Shown here one piece after another: positions 1 through 9,113 of a stretch of 23,576 nucleotides of DNA (within the stretch, counting starts at the first letter, position 1; the number at the start of each line of letters is the position of its first letter). Position numbers and translations under genes: made by a program. The DNA is from Cyclostephanos tholiformis (Eukaryota; Bacillariophyta; Thalassiosirophyceae; Thalassiosirales; Thalassiosiraceae): assembly GCA_036939975.1 (NCBI GenBank), contig JALLPB010000104.1, positions 1 through 23,576 on the forward strand. The letters are read 5' to 3'. Below the pieces are notes generated by a model, which had not been told where the DNA came from, searched no databases, and saw only the letters and a list, made by a program, of their open reading frames with translations.

Positions 1-54
<54 letters not shown>
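1..54. repeat. Hexanucleotide microsatellite (ACAGCA)n
   Basis: Nine uninterrupted copies of the hexamer ACAGCA begin at the first base, so the array is cut by the window edge and its true length is unknown. Translated it could give Gln/Asn/Ser/Thr runs, but no open gene continues from it. Confidence 0.95.
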
Positions 55-55
<1 letters not shown>

Positions 56-1059
56 GAAGGATAGTGCAGTGTTGGCAAAGACTACAAGAGCTGGAGCATT
101 GCAATTGAAAGGACAATATTAAGGGCAGGAGCGGAACAGTGATGATGCAGGGGGGGATGACAAAGATTATAAAAATGGGCAGTGTGGCATATCATGAGAA
201 GGCAGTATGGATGTCATTAGACAAATGGGCAGAGGGCAGCAGATGACAAAGACACTGCCACTACAATGGAGGATAAAGCAAGGGGGTGCAATGTGAGAAA
301 AAAACAACAATCAGCAAAAGCAAAGTCTTGTTGTCATCTCTGTTGTCCATTGTCCTCCACCTCCAACTCTCTCTCCTATGAACTGTTTGATTGTTGTGAT
401 TGTCTGTTATGCTGTTGTTGCTAGCATAGTTGTTGTCTCATTCTTGCCATTGTTGCTGACTGCTGTTTCTCTTCATCCCTCTTCCCTCCTCATTCCCCTT
501 AACCCCCCAGCATTGTTGTTGTCTCATAAACATTTTGTCATTGTCTTGCCGACATGTTGTCATCATTGTCAATTTCAAGCTTGCTCCACTTCATGAGTTT
601 TGATTGTTGCATTCCTCCACTCCTCACCACTACTGCATTGTTGTCTTATGCTGCCGCAATCAAAATCCTCCACCTAACACTGTCCCCTTTCAGTCAACAA
701 CTCCTCCATATCATATCCCCCGCCATCTGTTGTGTTGTTTTCGCATATTGATGCCCATCAACTTCCTCAGACATTGTCTTGGCTTTTCAATTGCACATGT
801 GCCCCCCCCCTCAGCTCCAATTTGATGCACCTCTCTGCCTCCATTAAAATATCACTCCCTGCTGCCACCCCTTTAATTGGAAGGGTGGCTGCTCTTGTTG
901 TGAGCTCAACAACCATACAACATTGTCTATGTTGCATCTGGTGATGCACTGGCCTTTGCAGATGCCAGCCAATCCCTCTTGTGCAATCCAAGGTAGAGGG
1001 CACATTAGGAGGGTTGACATGGAGGGATGTGCTGCCACTTTGGTGGAAGCGGGACCTCA
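55..1059. other. Gene-poor, T/G- and A/C-biased low-complexity stretch
   Basis: Only short overlapping open frames occur, several opening at non-ATG codons, and their translations are dominated by Leu/Ser/Pro/His from TTGTTG and CTCC runs. I see no conserved motif, splice-consistent chain or RNA gene here. It is probably decayed repeat sequence. Confidence 0.6.
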
Positions 1060-1316
1060 GCTGTTCCAGGTATGGTGCAATGAAGTTGATTGGCACATTG
1101 TTGAATCATCATTGCATTGTAAAAATTGCATTGGGGGTCAATTTTTGTCACATTGCTTCAATTCAATGCAAATTTTGGTGACATAGTGGCATGCACAGTC
1201 CATGCCAATGTGCCATTTTGTCACCAAAGCTGGGAGCATGCGATGCAAATATTGCACAATATTGACCCTGGCATTGATATTGCCTTGAGGTGTGGTGCAC
1301 CCATACATGGGACAAA
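1060..1316. repeat. Imperfect foldback (large inverted repeat)
   Basis: The two halves are imperfect reverse complements centred near 1197. Perfectly matching pairs, from the inside out, are TGGCATG at 1187-1193 with CATGCCA at 1201-1207, TTTGGTGAC at 1174-1182 with GTCACCAAA at 1220-1228, and GGGTCAAT at 1135-1142 with ATTGACCC at 1261-1268. A weaker outer pair is GTATGGTGCA near 1070 with TGCACCCATAC at 1296-1306. The RNA would form a long bulged hairpin. This could be a foldback/MITE-type element, but no target-site duplication was identified. Confidence 0.65.
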
Positions 1317-1629
1317 AACTCATAAATTGTTATTCTCCAGAGTCTTTTTGTTGACCAATTACAAGTGTTTTCACAATTTTTCACTGAAATGATGCTTAAT
1401 AGAAATCAATTGTTTAAATGATATCAACTAGCTTAGCATCTCCAACTATGTATTACATCATGTTACTAAACTCCTTCCTATCAGTTTGATATGTCATTCC
1501 CCTATTGCCATTAGGTGACTTGACGTCATCCAAGCCCCCTTTTCAGCAAGTTGATTACAAAAAAACTCTAAAAAAAACAGCATATTGTTGACTGATTGCA
1601 ATTATCAACTGCAATACTGCCTAATAGAG
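1317..1629. other. Intergenic, nothing recognised
   Basis: AT-rich sequence with a short A-run near 1558-1580 and no supportable gene or RNA. Confidence 0.5.
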
Positions 1630-1900
1630 GCATCCAGTGGCTTTAATTAAAGCCCTGGACCTCCTCTATTGGGTGATGCATGTGGTATTGTACTGGTGCA
1701 CCACTATGGCCATCAAAATATCCAGCAAATATGGTGTTTTTGTTGACATTTTTTTGCAACCCTGGCAGCAGCTGGTGCGATACAGAGCAAATATGCACTC
1801 GATAGCAGCGTCCAATGGCTTCTAGTAAAGCCCTGGATCTATGCTATTGGGTGATGTCCTTGATGTTGCAACAGTGCATCCACAAGACCATTGAAATGTG
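1630..1900. repeat. Two-copy imperfect direct repeat, 178-bp period
   Basis: The stretch starting GCATCCAGTGGCTTTAATTA at 1630 recurs in diverged form at 1808 (GCGTCCAATGGCTTCTAGTA). Both continue through AAAGCCCTGGA and CTATTGGGTGATG, so homology covers about 90 bp. Sequence just before each start also matches loosely. This may be a remnant of a tandem satellite or of two related element ends. No coding signal is seen. Confidence 0.7.
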
Positions 1901-3398
1901 CCATGACAGAGGTACATTAGATCAATCACCTTGTCCTAAACATAGCTAGTTAACATAATAATACTTAATCTATACTAAAACTGAGGCATACATTCATTAT
2001 TACCTATTAAATCTATTCGTATTATATGAGTACCTGCCAATGACAATGGATGCTGTTTTGGTGACCATTGTCCTTGGTGGTTGATTGATTTTATATAAAA
2101 TACAGAGGTCGATGTAGATATATTAATATCTACATTATTTTAAGTGATGCTGCAATAATTCTTCAATCAGTTGCCTCAGCAAACCCCTCCGCTGAGGTGC
2201 CTATGTGTTAGATTGCTTGGATTGATTGAATCCTTGCATCTGCATAGGCAATTGGCTCCATCACCATGGTTGCAGTGTTTGTGGCAGTTTTTTATGTGTT
2301 GTGGTTGTTCTCGTGATGTCACAAGCTCTCTCATGTAAGACTAGGTATAAAAATAACCTTGAGGGAGGGTTAAGTATGTAACTTTCCATCCCACCTATGC
2401 ATGCACCACACCTTGATGCATCAAGAACAGAAATTGGCAATTTGGGGGGGTGGGGCAAGATGTGGTCTCTTCATTCATTTGTTTGTTCATTCTTTTTTTG
2501 CATATGTGGAGCTTAGACAAGTTTTTTTGATTTTATGGTGGGAAATTCTCCAGTGCAGCCCCTAGCAAGGGCATATTATTTGGCCTCCTAATTAGTCCCC
2601 CGCAATAGTCAAATGCAAAAAAGAGCAGATACAGAAGTGGCAAAAATGGCAAGGTCGACCATGGTTAAGATGGATTATCATTTCACTTACTTGGTCCTAC
2701 TAGTTGGGAAAATTGATACCAAGAGTTGCTATATTAATTCCTTGTTATGTTTAGGTAGAAATTTGTAGTAACAGGTATTGGCCTTGAATTTGAATATCAG
2801 CACCAGACAAACCCAGGGAACCAGATTTATGGATGAACAACTGAGTGAATTGAGGAGGTGTGGGTGGAATAAATGATGACATGCCTCTAGCTGTGTGCCA
2901 AGGAAGAGACAATACAGTCTTTCAGTCTGGCATTGTTGATGCCAGACAAGCAAGTGCTTCTTCTGTCTTTGTGGTGCCCCACCCATTGCTAAAATTGTCA
3001 GGGGAGACAAGGGGTGGGTTGAGAAGTATGGCCTTGAAGACATTATTGAGACATATTGGCTGGGGAAGGAGCATTGGGCAATGGTGGCAAGGGTGTAGGA
3101 TGCAGCATCTTGGCTTGTTTAGTAGGTTGGAGATTTTTTTGGTAACGGGAGGAGCAGTCAAAAATAAGGAAGTGAGCAAAATAGTGCATGTACCCTAGAA
3201 CTTATAAGATGCGCCCCCCTTAGTAAGATAATGGGAGTTTGGTGATGCGGCTTATGAGCAATATATTGTTAGTGTGGGATTATAAAACAAATAAATATTG
3301 TGGTCACACATGCTTTGCAGAACAGTTATTCCTGCATAAAAAAAGTGGTGGGAGGTGCCTCAGTGTCAATTGTCAAAACCAATGACATTGACATTGGC
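1901..3398. other. Intergenic, no supportable gene
   Basis: Short open frames exist on both strands at 2729-3198, but they overlap each other antisense, show no motif and do not join through splice sites. G-runs near 2442-2455 are the only other visible feature. Confidence 0.5.
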
Positions 3399-4380
3399 CT
3401 ATGTTGACATTTGCAGCTCAACTTGAGAATCACATGCTTTCCTCATCAAAACCTTGTGAAGCTCATCAAAGCTTTGCAAAGCCCCACAATTGTGACCAAT
3501 TTGAACATGATCAGTCTCCAGGGTAAAACAAACACCAAAAATATGCACCAGAGAATACTCAAAATCCAGAGTAGATTCTGACCACACCACCTTCACCCAA
3601 ATATCACCCACCCATATGTATGTTACAAAAAAGTATGCTTCCAATCAGAAACATCATTCATCTCCTCCATCCCACCTCCATTTGCTTGTCTTCAAGACTT
3701 AATGGAAAATGATACATATTATATAAACAAGCATGGATGGGAATTGATGTATTAAGTGAGAGGATATGCACCCTCTCCTTCTCAAATGGACCAAGCCCAC
3801 TGTAGTAGCATAGTATTGATAACTTAAAAATCAGATTTGAATCATTTGTTCTAGTCAAAATAATCATGATATGGTATGTGGCTATCTGGCATGCATGGAT
3901 ATTCTTACCTTGTTATGCACTGCATTCTTTGCAATAGGTCTGTGTTTTGTCTTGTTGTGTGACCACAGCACTTGGTATAATCCTCCAGAAAAGCCTCCTT
4001 TCCAGCAGCAACACTTCAACTGCTTCTTCTTTATGGGCATGTGATTAAGCCAATTTACTGATTTCTTCTGCTCATGTTTCGAAACCGGTGGAGTTTTCTT
4101 TTTTGCATAGTCCACCCAAATATTTGCAAGCAGTCAACAGCCTCCAATATTTATGAGATGATCTGCCATTTGCTTGCATATGGGCATGGGACCCGCCCTC
4201 TGCAAAAAAGTTAAACATGAGAATAAATATCTCCACATCCACTTTAATTAAGCATTCCCCTTGATTGTAATGGGGTAAATTTTGAATGCAATATTCAATG
4301 ATAAATTTGAAAGAAAGACCAAAAGACCTAGTTTGGGGTCCAGTTGAGATTATGTCTCTTCTATTCCATGTCACAGCCAC
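3399..4380 (-). pseudogene. Possible decayed coding region, perhaps element-derived
   Basis: Four successive open stretches on the minus strand (4380-4072, 4115-3882, 3867-3658, 3644-3399) lie head to tail in alternating frames and overlap or nearly touch. The translations have balanced composition. They include a Lys-rich segment followed by a Cys-triplet (LKCCCWKGG, near 3995-4025) and a His/Lys segment (SHNKTKHR). That is what frameshift decay of one ORF of about 300 residues would look like. I could not assign a family. A transposase or other mobile-element protein is a guess. Confidence 0.3.
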
Positions 4381-4947
4381 ATCATCATAGTTTACTACAC
4401 CCCCAGTTTGTTGGTCTGTCCTTGGTCAATTTACATACTGGCCTAGGCAGGTCATACAATGAATTAGTAATACTGCTGCCCTAACTTTTAGCTTTTAGGG
4501 TTACTTAAAAAATGGCTCCCCAGCCGGGGGGGAGTTCTGGGGTAATCCAAAATTATTACAGAGGAACCTAGAAATTTTTAGTGTGCCTGAGCATGAGGGT
4601 TTACCATAGGCATATGGCAGTCATGCCCATGCCCTAGCTGGTTTAAGTCCAACAGCCCCAACCATGGCGAAACAATTTGACAAGGCACATTATGTCACCC
4701 ACCTGCACAACAATCAGCTCATTGCACTCATTTTATATGGATGCAAATGCAATATGACCTGCCAAGGAGGATTGGGATTTGCCCCTTGGTGACTCATTCC
4801 ATGTGGCCTCGATGAGCAAGTGATCATCATGGTTTATCATCTATCATGACAGTGAAAGTGTGAAGGTATATAGTATCTAGGCATAAAAATAATATCATCA
4901 TTCTCCAAAGAATGATACGAGGAGTATTAGCGAAATATGAATCCAAG
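4381..4947. other. Intergenic, 3' flank of the Bmt2-like gene
   Basis: This is AT-rich sequence with one GC-rich short palindrome (CCCCAGCCGGGG at 4517-4528). It contains no gene I can support. The methyltransferase transcript must terminate within it. Confidence 0.5.
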
Positions 4948-6048
4948 TCACCTGCCGTCGACAGGCCCTTCGTTCAATGTCACGGCGAAATCATTACGAA
5001 ATTTTTTCCCCCGATGAAGCACCGGCATACGCATGAATCTCTCGTCCCAATTCCGGAGGACGCTTGCGTTATTGTCGCTCCTTTCCTCTTTTGGTCTACG
5101 CAGTACGAAGAATGCAATTTTTGGCGATTCTCTCCCGACCTCGTGCAAGATCTCAAACCCGACCCCCCGCGTCAAAATCTCCTCGAAGTAGGATCGGCTC
5201 ATGAATTTGGATTGTATCAAACATAGTTTGGGAAGGGTTAGGAAACACACACCCCCCGGACGCAGGTGTCGGAAGCACAGAGATAGCATTCTCCCCCGTG
5301 CGTCGGGGGTGGTGACGCAGTTAATAACCATCGAATTCACGACGACGTCGTAGAGAGAGTTTGGCTCTGGCGTTGGGAGGTCGAAGAAGTCCATCTGTTG
5401 TATTCGTGGATCGGTCGATCGTATGTCAATTGCTCTCACGTCGAGCAGATGCACGCGTTCGATTTCATTCATGTGCTGAGTATGTTCGTGGCCGTTTTCG
5501 TAATATCTACGGGTCCTCGTCCTCGTCCTTGTCCGTGCCGCCGCCTCGATAAGTTGCGTGTTGATTGCGCCCACTTCCAACAATCGAACGTCCCTCCTGC
5601 GTGATTTTCCCCTCCCGTCCTTCTTCTCTCCATGGACATGTGTTACGTTCGACTTGACTTCATCGGCCGACCCACGCTCGATGTCGAACGAAACCGGCAA
5701 TCCGTCCAACCAACCCCATCTCCCCAACACGCCTAGCAACCACTTGCTCGTTGAGAAAAGCAACGTATTCATTTGACTCGCGCGTTGATATTCCTCTCTC
5801 CCGCCGATCTCTGACAATTTATCGTCCCACATTTTCACCTCCTCTCGCAGTTCGACGAGGGAAGGGTCGTTCGCGTCCTCGGGACGGACGCACCCCAACG
5901 TGGCGGCGCGAGCTAGGGCTGCATCTCGTTCTCGGGTGTACTTGTGGAATAAGGTCGTTACCTGACGAGCTCGCTTTCGAGAGCGCAAGGCGGATGATTG
6001 GGGGGGCGGCGCTAACGGTTGCGGGAGTCGGCTTCGCTTCTTCGTCAT
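4948..6048 (-). CDS. Bmt2/SAMTOR-family SAM-dependent methyltransferase
   Basis: Single-exon gene, 366 residues. The longer open frame begins at GTG (6072), so I take the first ATG at 6048. A basic N-terminus (MTKKRSR) fits a nuclear or nucleolar protein. Next come IGGREEYQRAS (~81-92), matching the family's GG-x-E-x-YQRAS signature, SAM-binding motif I LLEVGA (156-161), an acidic residue in AIDIRS (~206-211), QQMDFFDLP (~217-225), and YDVVVNSMVINCV followed by RPGGVCFLTLP (~233-273). Yeast Bmt2 makes m1A in 25S rRNA. The human member (BMT2, also SAMTOR) is reported as a SAM sensor for mTORC1. Which role applies here cannot be read from sequence. An Arg/Thr run (TRTRTRTRR, ~173-181) from a hexamer repeat sits just after motif I. 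It is divergent from the helicase gene, with 327 bp between the start codons. Confidence 0.85.
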   Translation of the reverse strand: MTKKRSRLPQPLAPPPQSSALRSRKRARQVTTLFHKYTRERDAALARAATLGCVRPEDANDPSLVELREEVKMWDDKLSEIGGREEYQRASQMNTLLFSTSKWLLGVLGRWGWLDGLPVSFDIERGSADEVKSNVTHVHGEKKDGRGKSRRRDVRLLEVGAINTQLIEAAARTRTRTRTRRYYENGHEHTQHMNEIERVHLLDVRAIDIRSTDPRIQQMDFFDLPTPEPNSLYDVVVNSMVINCVTTPDARGRMLSLCFRHLRPGGVCFLTLPKLCLIQSKFMSRSYFEEILTRGVGFEILHEVGRESPKIAFFVLRRPKEERSDNNASVLRNWDERFMRMPVLHRGKKFRNDFAVTLNEGPVDGR

Positions 6049-6375
6049 TCGTCGTGGGTCATGAATCAACACGATAATAATAGATCATCGTATGGTGTAA
6101 AATATATCATATTTTAGGTATTATTCCAATATTATATGTATCGTAAATACCCACCACCACACGCATGTTGAAAAATAATACTACCGGCCCCCCGCCATTT
6201 TATTGCTCATAATACGAGTGTGGGGACCACCCAATATCCAAAACAACTGAGAGAGGGTTTTCAACGCTGTGATAAAACTCATTCCGCCATTCATTCAGTG
6301 CAATGCCTCTTGTCATCAAATTTTTATCTAGTAGTGCAAACCTCATCTTATCCCCCGAACCCGCAATCGCTATCA
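6049..6375. promoter_or_regulatory. Divergent intergenic region between methyltransferase and helicase
   Basis: These 327 bp separate two outward-pointing start codons and must contain both 5' leaders. The middle (6075-6180) is strongly AT-rich, unlike the flanking coding sequence. A shared bidirectional promoter is inferred from arrangement only. Both neighbours are plausible ribosome-biogenesis genes, so co-expression would make sense. Confidence 0.5.
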
Positions 6376-8336
6376 ATGAGCGTCATCGAGGACGAAAAGG
6401 CCAAGAAGGCGGCCAAGAAGGCCAAGCTTAGAGCCGAGGCCGAGAAACTCGGAGTTTCCTACGAGGCGCTGAAGGCGCAGAAGAAGGACAGGAAGAAACG
6501 AAAAGCCGAGGCAGACAAACTCAACGAGGATAATGATAACCATGACGGCGGGATAGATCGGCAGCAGGAGCAGAAGCGCATGAGGACTTGGTCGGGTGAA
6601 AATTTCGATGAGATCAAAGCGAAGAATGGAGCCTCGAAACCCCCGGCGAAACGTCTGCGCACCCGTTCGATGGATAAGGCCGAGGAGAATGCAAAGATCG
6701 TGGAGGTGGAGAAATCCCAAACCACAGAAGAGTGGAGGCAATTGCACAATATCACTGTTCGTGGGTACGGGAAGAATTCCAGCGTACAGAATTTCGCGGA
6801 CCCTTTCATTGAATTCTCCGATGCGCCGTTCAATCCAACCATTCAAAATACGCTCAAGGCGGCCGGATTCGACCGGCCGACGTTTATCCAATCACAGGTG
6901 AGTCAATCCAGATGAAATTTTCGCGTAGCCGAGTGGAATAATCTTTTTATCACAGTCTCGCAGGTACTGTTTTGTCTCACTAAGTTGTCTATTTCTTGTT
7001 TATTAATCAACAATCATTCATTCAACTTCATTAGGCCTGGCCAATAGCCATTAAAGGTTCCGACATGATTTGTATCGCAAAAACCGGCTCCGGAAAGACG
7101 TGCGGTTTCCTGCTGCCATCCTTCCACCAATTCATACAGCATAAGGGGCAACGTAACGGGAAGGGGCCGATGATGATCGTTCTCGCACCCACACGCGAAC
7201 TTGCGTGCCAGATTCTCGACGAGACACAAAAGTTCGGTAGACCAAACGGTATCCGCAGCGTGTGCTGCTACGGAGGAGCTCCGAAGTATCCGCAAATCGC
7301 CGCGTTGGACCGTGGTGTAGAGTGCGTCATAGCCACACCCGGACGAATCAATGATCTCATCGAAATGAAGAAGGTCGATCTATCTTCCGTCAGATTCGTG
7401 GTCTTGGACGAAGCTGATAGGATGCTTGATATGGGCTTCGAGCCCCAGATACGGTCCATCATGAGCCAAGTTCCAGACAATTCAAAGCGACAAACACTGC
7501 TCTTCTCGGCAACATGGCCAAAGGAAATACAGAAGCTCGCGTTTGATTTTTTGCTCGATCCTATCCAGATCAATGTCGGCGAGATAAACGTGTTGAATGC
7601 GAACAAGGACATTACGCAGAAGATCATAATGTGCAACGACGGTGACAAGATCGACAAAATAAAAGAGATACTGAAGAATCTCGTCGATGCCGCGGAGGAG
7701 ACCGAAGGTACTAAAGTGACACCCACCAAAAGCGTGGATATCGGCGGGAAGAATCATTCCAAGGTGATCATCTTCGTTGCGAAGAAATATGTGGCCCACG
7801 ACCTCGCAAATCAGCTGTGGGAAGACGGATTCGCCGTCGATTCTCTCCACGGGGACAGGGCGCAGTGGGAACGAACGAAAGTAATCAACGCCTTCAAGCA
7901 GGGTACGCTGCGTATGTTGGTCGCCACCGACGTTGCCGCTCGTGGGCTCGACGTAAAGGACGTGGGTGTCGTGGTCAACTACGACATGCCGGTTGGGACC
8001 AACGGCGCGGAAGATTACATCCACCGTATCGGTCGGACGGGGCGAGCTGGCGCCAAGGGGATAGCGTATACATTCTTTACCCAGGGCGATAGGAAGTTGG
8101 CAACAGACCTCGTAGATGTGCTTACGAATGCCGAACAGGAGATACCGGACGAGCTTAGGCGTATGGCGCGGCCAAAATTTCATCCAGGTGGTGGGCGAGG
8201 AGGATTTGGAAGAGGCGGTGGATATTCTGGAGGTAGGGGGGGGCGGGGTGGGTACATGTCGGGGGGGAGGGGAGGGTTTGGCCGTGGTGGGAGGGGTGGT
8301 GGGAGGGGTGGTGGGCGCGGGTTTGGCAGGTATTAA
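6376..8336 (+). CDS. DEAD-box ATP-dependent RNA helicase (DDX5/DBP2 type), 2 exons
   Basis: Joined exons 6376-6897 and 7035-8336 encode 607 residues. The start is the ATG at 6376, since the longer frame opens at GTG. A Lys/Arg/Glu-rich N-terminal extension (~1-120) precedes the Q-motif (F-DRPTFIQSQ, then AWP), which the intron splits. Helicase motifs follow in order: AKTGSGKT (189-196), APTRELA (225-231), TPGR (275-278), DEAD (299-302), SAT (332-334), then VIIFVAKK, ATDVAARGLD and HRIGRTGR. The tail is a Gly/Arg-rich RGG domain (last ~45 residues) ending GFGRY. The motif set and RGG tail match the DDX5/DDX17/Dbp2 group, which acts in rRNA processing, mRNP remodelling and splicing. All catalytic motifs are intact. 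It converges with the small copy A gene, whose stop lies 195 bp downstream. Confidence 0.95.
6898..7034 (+). other. Intron of the DEAD-box helicase gene (137 nt)
   Basis: The donor is CAG|GTGAGT and the acceptor TTCATTAG|GCC, with a T-rich tract before it, in phase 0. Removing it joins IQSQ to AWPIAI and restores the Q-motif, which fixes the boundaries with good confidence. Confidence 0.9.
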
Positions 8337-8530
8337 TTACTCATAGTAATAGAGTGAAGCATATAGATTGTCATTCTCCAAGATGAAACATTGTGCCCTA
8401 AGTACGTTTACCCAATCCTATTACGAAAAAAGAGTTAGACTCCAAGTCCAATGTTTACTCCAAAACCGCAATCTCCGAATTTTTTGAAGAAAAAAGACAT
8501 AATTCCGACTTGGACAATGACTCGTTTGAT

Positions 8531-8755
8531 TTACTTCTTGGCATCAGTCTTTTTGACCTCGGGAGCTTTGACAGCCGGCGCAGCAGCCTTGGCATCGGTC
8601 GGCTTGGCCTCGGGAGCCTTGGCAGCCGGCGCAGCCGGCTTGGCCTCATGAGCCTTGGCAGCTGGCGCTGCTGGCTTGGCATCAACGGGCTTGGTGTCCT
8701 TCTTCTCGGGCTTTGCCGACGAAGCGCCACATTCCTTGGTGTTGCAAGAAGTCAT
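8531..8755 (-). CDS. Small Ala/Pro/Lys-rich repeat protein, copy A
   Basis: Encodes 74 residues starting MTSCNTKECG and ending TDAKK. The open frame extends upstream to a TTG, but the first ATG is at 8755 in good context (AAGAAAATGA), so I use that. After an N-terminal segment with two Cys (C4, C9), the rest is a degenerate 12-17-residue repeat of the type KPAAPAAKAPEA. It is expected to be disordered and positively charged, with no membrane segment or signal peptide. The family is unknown. Composition resembles histone H1 tails, which is not enough to assign function. A near-identical second copy lies at 11728-11994, with an intact frame in both, arguing for a real protein. It is divergent from IFT81. 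Confidence 0.7.
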   Translation of the reverse strand: MTSCNTKECGASSAKPEKKDTKPVDAKPAAPAAKAHEAKPAAPAAKAPEAKPTDAKAAAPAVKAPEVKKTDAKK

Positions 8756-9113
8756 TTTCTTCTCAACGTTGGAGGAGGATGGGGTGGAGGTGGAGGAGGG
8801 GGGAAGAGGCACGTTAGTCAAACGGTTTGACGAAGATTCATTCGAATCCCCCTTTCATCGACTTACGAAAGTGTTGGAGTTGGAGTTGGCAAAAGTGAAA
8901 ATAATGAGCTCACGCAGCGAGGCGAGGTGCGGCGAAGAAATAAAAAATGAGCCGAATATTTAAATCCTTCACGGTGTTTAAAAAACCAATGCTGTCGCAG
9001 CCCCAGCCCGCAGCGCCGCGCGTCGGCCGGCAAGCCCCAGAAACAAAGACACCACAGCGAGGAACAATAAACGGTCCTTGGGAAGCACTTGAACTTCCTC
9101 ATCATCAGGTAGG
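8756..9113. promoter_or_regulatory. Bidirectional promoter region between small gene A and IFT81
   Basis: These 358 bp separate the two outward-facing ATGs. A TATA-like ATATTTAAAT at 8956-8965 lies in the middle, about 90 bp upstream of the proposed leader intron donor of the small gene and about 150 bp upstream of the IFT81 ATG. The same segment is repeated at 11995-12352 almost unchanged, which suggests it carries conserved regulatory sequence or has been homogenised. Confidence 0.55.
8762..8866 (-). other. Probable 5'-UTR intron of small gene copy A
   Basis: On the minus strand a consensus donor GTAAGT starts at 8866. A branch-point-like TGACTAAC sits at 8820-8813, then a long C/T tract, then AG at 8763-8762 six bases before the start ATG (an alternative AG is at 8760-8759). 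The geometry is convincing and is preserved in copy B. No transcript evidence is available. Confidence 0.55.

Noticed and set aside
2860..3198. 112-codon plus-strand frame
   Set aside because: It overlaps two antisense frames of similar size, has no motif and no splice partner, and composition does not favour any strand.
4600..4670. tRNA-like T-arm (GGTTTAAGTCC)
   Set aside because: There is no matching acceptor stem, D-arm or anticodon arm at proper spacing.
7482..8183. 233-codon minus-strand frame
   Set aside because: It lies wholly antisense to the DEAD-box helicase exon, whose motifs are beyond doubt.
8756..8821. 22-codon upstream extension of small gene copy A
   Set aside because: It begins at TTG with no ATG, consists of the C/T-rich tract, and is better explained as the 3' part of a leader intron. 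The same applies to copy B.
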